From positions 1 to 6,255 of the forward strand of contig JBBKWR010000214.1 of NCBI GenBank assembly GCA_037969055.1: a stretch of 6,255 bases of DNA. The letters run 5' to 3'. The notes under the pieces are model-generated. The model was not told where the DNA came from and ran no database searches. It saw only the letters and a program-made list of their open reading frames with translations. The translations under genes and the position numbers were made by a program. Below, one piece after another: positions 4,316 through 6,255 of the stretch. Position 1 is the first letter of the stretch. Each line of letters starts with the position of its first letter. This DNA comes from Pelagihabitans sp037969055. Its GTDB lineage: Bacteria > Bacteroidota > Bacteroidia > Flavobacteriales > Flavobacteriaceae.

Positions 4316-6255
4316 TTTTCGCCTCCACCAACTCCAACTGCTCCACACTAACGTTGGTCGTAAAAATGCCATAATTCACAACAGCCTTGTTCTTTTCCAA
4401 CTTGTCAATGCTGCCCACGGCTTTACCATCGAACAATCTAACCCGGTCCCCAATCTTAAAGACGGGCATGGGCTTATTTTTGTCTTTGAGTACTGCCTTA
4501 GTCTTTTGAACCGCTCTCTTTTGCCTGATGACCTTTACTTCTTTCAGGACCTCTTGGGCGACTTTCACCTTCTTCTCACGCTCAACGTTTGTCTCGTTCG
4601 CAGTTTTCTTCTTGCGCTTGCTGTTTTCGGTCTCTACAATCCGTAGTAATTCCGAAACCAATATCCGCTTCTTATTGTCCTGAAAATACTTCGAGGCCAC
4701 TTTCTCGATCTTGTTTCCCAATTGGATCATCCGTTGGTCATGGTCGTACAGTTCTTGGTAATTTTCCAATTTTGATTGGATTTTGGCGTTCAGTTTTTCC
4801 AGCCTTGCCGACTCTTCCCGCGCTTTGGACTCTTCCTCTTGCAACCTAGAGCCCGTTTGGGCCATTTTGCTGCGTTCTTTTTGCAACTTGGCTATCGTGG
4901 CATCGAAACGCACTTTGCCACGCTCTATTTTCTTCTTAGCCTTGTTGATCAAACTATACGGGATACCATTTTTTTGGGCAACCTCAAAAGTGAAGGAACT
5001 GCCCGCCTCACCCAGTACCAATTGGAAGGTGGGCTCCAAGGTCTTGCCATTAAATAGCATATTGGCATTGGTAGTATGGGGCAGCTCATCGGCCAGGGCC
5101 TTGAGGTTGGCGTAATGCGTAGTAATCACCCCAAAAGCGCCCCGTTCATAGAATATCTCTAAAAAAGCTTCGGCCAGCGCACCCCCAAGTTCAGGATCGC
5201 TTCCGGTACCAAACTCGTCGATCAAGAAAAGCGTGTCGCGATCGCACTGCTTTAGAAAAAGATTCATGTTTTTGAGCCGGTAACTATACGTACTTAAATG
5301 ATTTTCAATGGATTGATTATCTCCAATATCTGTCAATATTTGATTAAAAAGACATACAGAACTGCGCTCGTGTACGGGAATCAATAATCCACTTTGGAGC
5401 ATGACCTGCAACAGGCCGATGGTTTTCAGAGTGATGCTTTTCCCCCCGGCATTGGGCCCAGATATGACGATGATTCGATTTTCTGGATGGAGTTCAATAG
5501 ATTGCGGAAAGGTAGTCTCCCCCCGTAAATGATTGCTCAGGAACAGCAGCGGATGGTAGGCATCCTTCAAATATAGTCTTCGGTTTTCGTTGATCTCGGG
5601 CATCAAGCCATTCATTTCAGAGGCATATTTGGCCTTGGCCGCAGTGAGGTCGATTTGGATCAAATAGTCCTGATATTGCCGCAGCATTGGGGCAAACGGA
5701 CGGATAAATGCGGTCAGTTCATTCAATATCCGTTGTATTTCCTCGAGTTCATCGTACTCCAAATTCGATAGTTCACGACTATATTTTAACGCCGATTCCG
5801 GTTCAATGTAAACGATACTCCCTGTTTTCGAAGAGCCCATTACCGTTCCTTTCACCTTTTTTCTGTACATTGATTTAACCGCCAAAACACGGCGGTTTTC
5901 AACGACCGATTCCCTAATATCATCCAGATAGTCAGAGGAGTGATAAAGGCTCAGCGCCGCCGTAAAACTTTGCCCAATTTTACCCCTAACTTGGTTCATC
6001 TGTCTTCGAACGCGCTTCAATACTTCCGAAGCGTTGTCCTGTACCTCCCCAAAACGGTCTATGACCGCATCAATTTGGTTTGGGATGTCCGTATTCATCT
6101 CAACCGCCTTGGCGGCGGCATACAACAGCGGATAGTATTCCTTGAATTTTATTAAAAACTTTAAATGGGCGGTGACGGTTACGGTCAGGTTCCCGATCCG
6201 GCGAAATCCCGCAATTTCGAGCGTCGTATTTTCAATTCGCAATAATTGCAATTCC
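4308..6255 (-). CDS. mutS2: MutS2-like DNA mismatch repair family ATPase, Smr domain absent (N terminus cut by window edge)
   Basis: MutS-family ABC ATPase of the MutS2 branch. Positions here count from the codon at 6249-6251, a TTG that is not the real start: the frame stays open to the window edge, and by family comparison from memory about 75 N-terminal residues are missing. It shows a MutS core/clamp-like region (about 1-230), Walker A GPNAGGKS (265-272), the signature region ENHLSTYSYRL (316-326), Walker B LFLIDEFGTGSDP (341-353, D345 and E346) and the H-loop TTHY (H379). A long charged coiled coil (about 432-585) and a small KOW-like beta domain (about 597-642) follow. The protein then stops: the usual Smr nuclease domain with its LDLRG and HGxG motifs is absent, and only 76 bases separate it from the next gene. 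MutS2 proteins bind branched DNA and limit recombination; in Bacillus, MutS2 also acts on collided ribosomes. Which role applies here is open. Confidence 0.93.
   Translation of the reverse strand, partial: ELQLLRIENTTLEIAGFRRIGNLTVTVTAHLKFLIKFKEYYPLLYAAAKAVEMNTDIPNQIDAVIDRFGEVQDNASEVLKRVRRQMNQVRGKIGQSFTAALSLYHSSDYLDDIRESVVENRRVLAVKSMYRKKVKGTVMGSSKTGSIVYIEPESALKYSRELSNLEYDELEEIQRILNELTAFIRPFAPMLRQYQDYLIQIDLTAAKAKYASEMNGLMPEINENRRLYLKDAYHPLLFLSNHLRGETTFPQSIELHPENRIIVISGPNAGGKSITLKTIGLLQVMLQSGLLIPVHERSSVCLFNQILTDIGDNQSIENHLSTYSYRLKNMNLFLKQCDRDTLFLIDEFGTGSDPELGGALAEAFLEIFYERGAFGVITTHYANLKALADELPHTTNANMLFNGKTLEPTFQLVLGEAGSSFTFEVAQKNGIPYSLINKAKKKIERGKVRFDATIAKLQKERSKMAQTGSRLQEEESKAREESARLEKLNAKIQSKLENYQELYDHDQRMIQLGNKIEKVASKYFQDNKKRILVSELLRIVETENSKRKKKTANETNVEREKKVKVAQEVLKEVKVIRQKRAVQKTKAVLKDKNKPMPVFKIGDRVRLFDGKAVGSIDKLEKNKAVVNYGIFTTNVSVEQLELVEAKKR

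Noticed and set aside
4589..5115. Overlapping + strand frames opposite the MutS2-like gene
   Set aside because: They are shadows of the Walker and coiled-coil coding region with no independent domain or start context.

Overview
The window looks like chromosomal DNA from a member of the Bacteroidota, most likely a marine Flavobacteriaceae. The reasons are moderate AT-richness, A-rich start regions without clear Shine-Dalgarno sequences, a short flavobacterial-style lipoprotein with a CHRD domain, and a MutS2-type protein that ends before the usual Smr domain. This placement is an inference from gene style; no rRNA or species marker is present.

Left half (1-2862, + strand): two tandem paralogous secondary transporters of the dicarboxylate/amino acid:cation symporter family (DAACS, the SLC1/GltPh fold), 432 and 439 residues, separated by 149 bases. 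Both keep the full binding-site signature (serine-rich HP1 tip, NMDGT in TM7, and the D..R...N...D pattern in TM8), which predicts Na+- or H+-driven uptake of an acidic amino acid such as glutamate or aspartate. Their protein cores are nearly identical but their codons have diverged, so the duplication is old.

Middle (2863-3257): a 395-base gap with no convincing gene. It carries a 14-bp perfect palindrome nested in a larger inverted repeat, a small hairpin next to it, and a third inverted repeat in the leader of the next gene. The gap is followed by a 178-residue CHRD-domain lipoprotein (+).

Right half (3803-6255, - strand): a MutS2-like ATPase, cut by the window edge and running leftward, followed 76 bases later by a 142-residue DCC/DUF393 thiol-disulfide oxidoreductase-like protein. 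The two may be cotranscribed. The lipoprotein gene and the DCC gene converge with only 8 bases between their stop codons. The best intrinsic terminator for the lipoprotein gene lies inside the conserved C-terminal coding sequence of the DCC gene. A five-unit 7-bp tandem repeat spans the stop codon of the MutS2-like gene.

I see no CRISPR array, tRNA, rRNA, insertion sequence or phage gene, and no strong case for a wholly new system. The points most worth a second look are the terminator embedded in coding sequence, the heptamer repeat, the Smr-less MutS2 and the near-identical palindromic 17-mers at 3042 and 3906.
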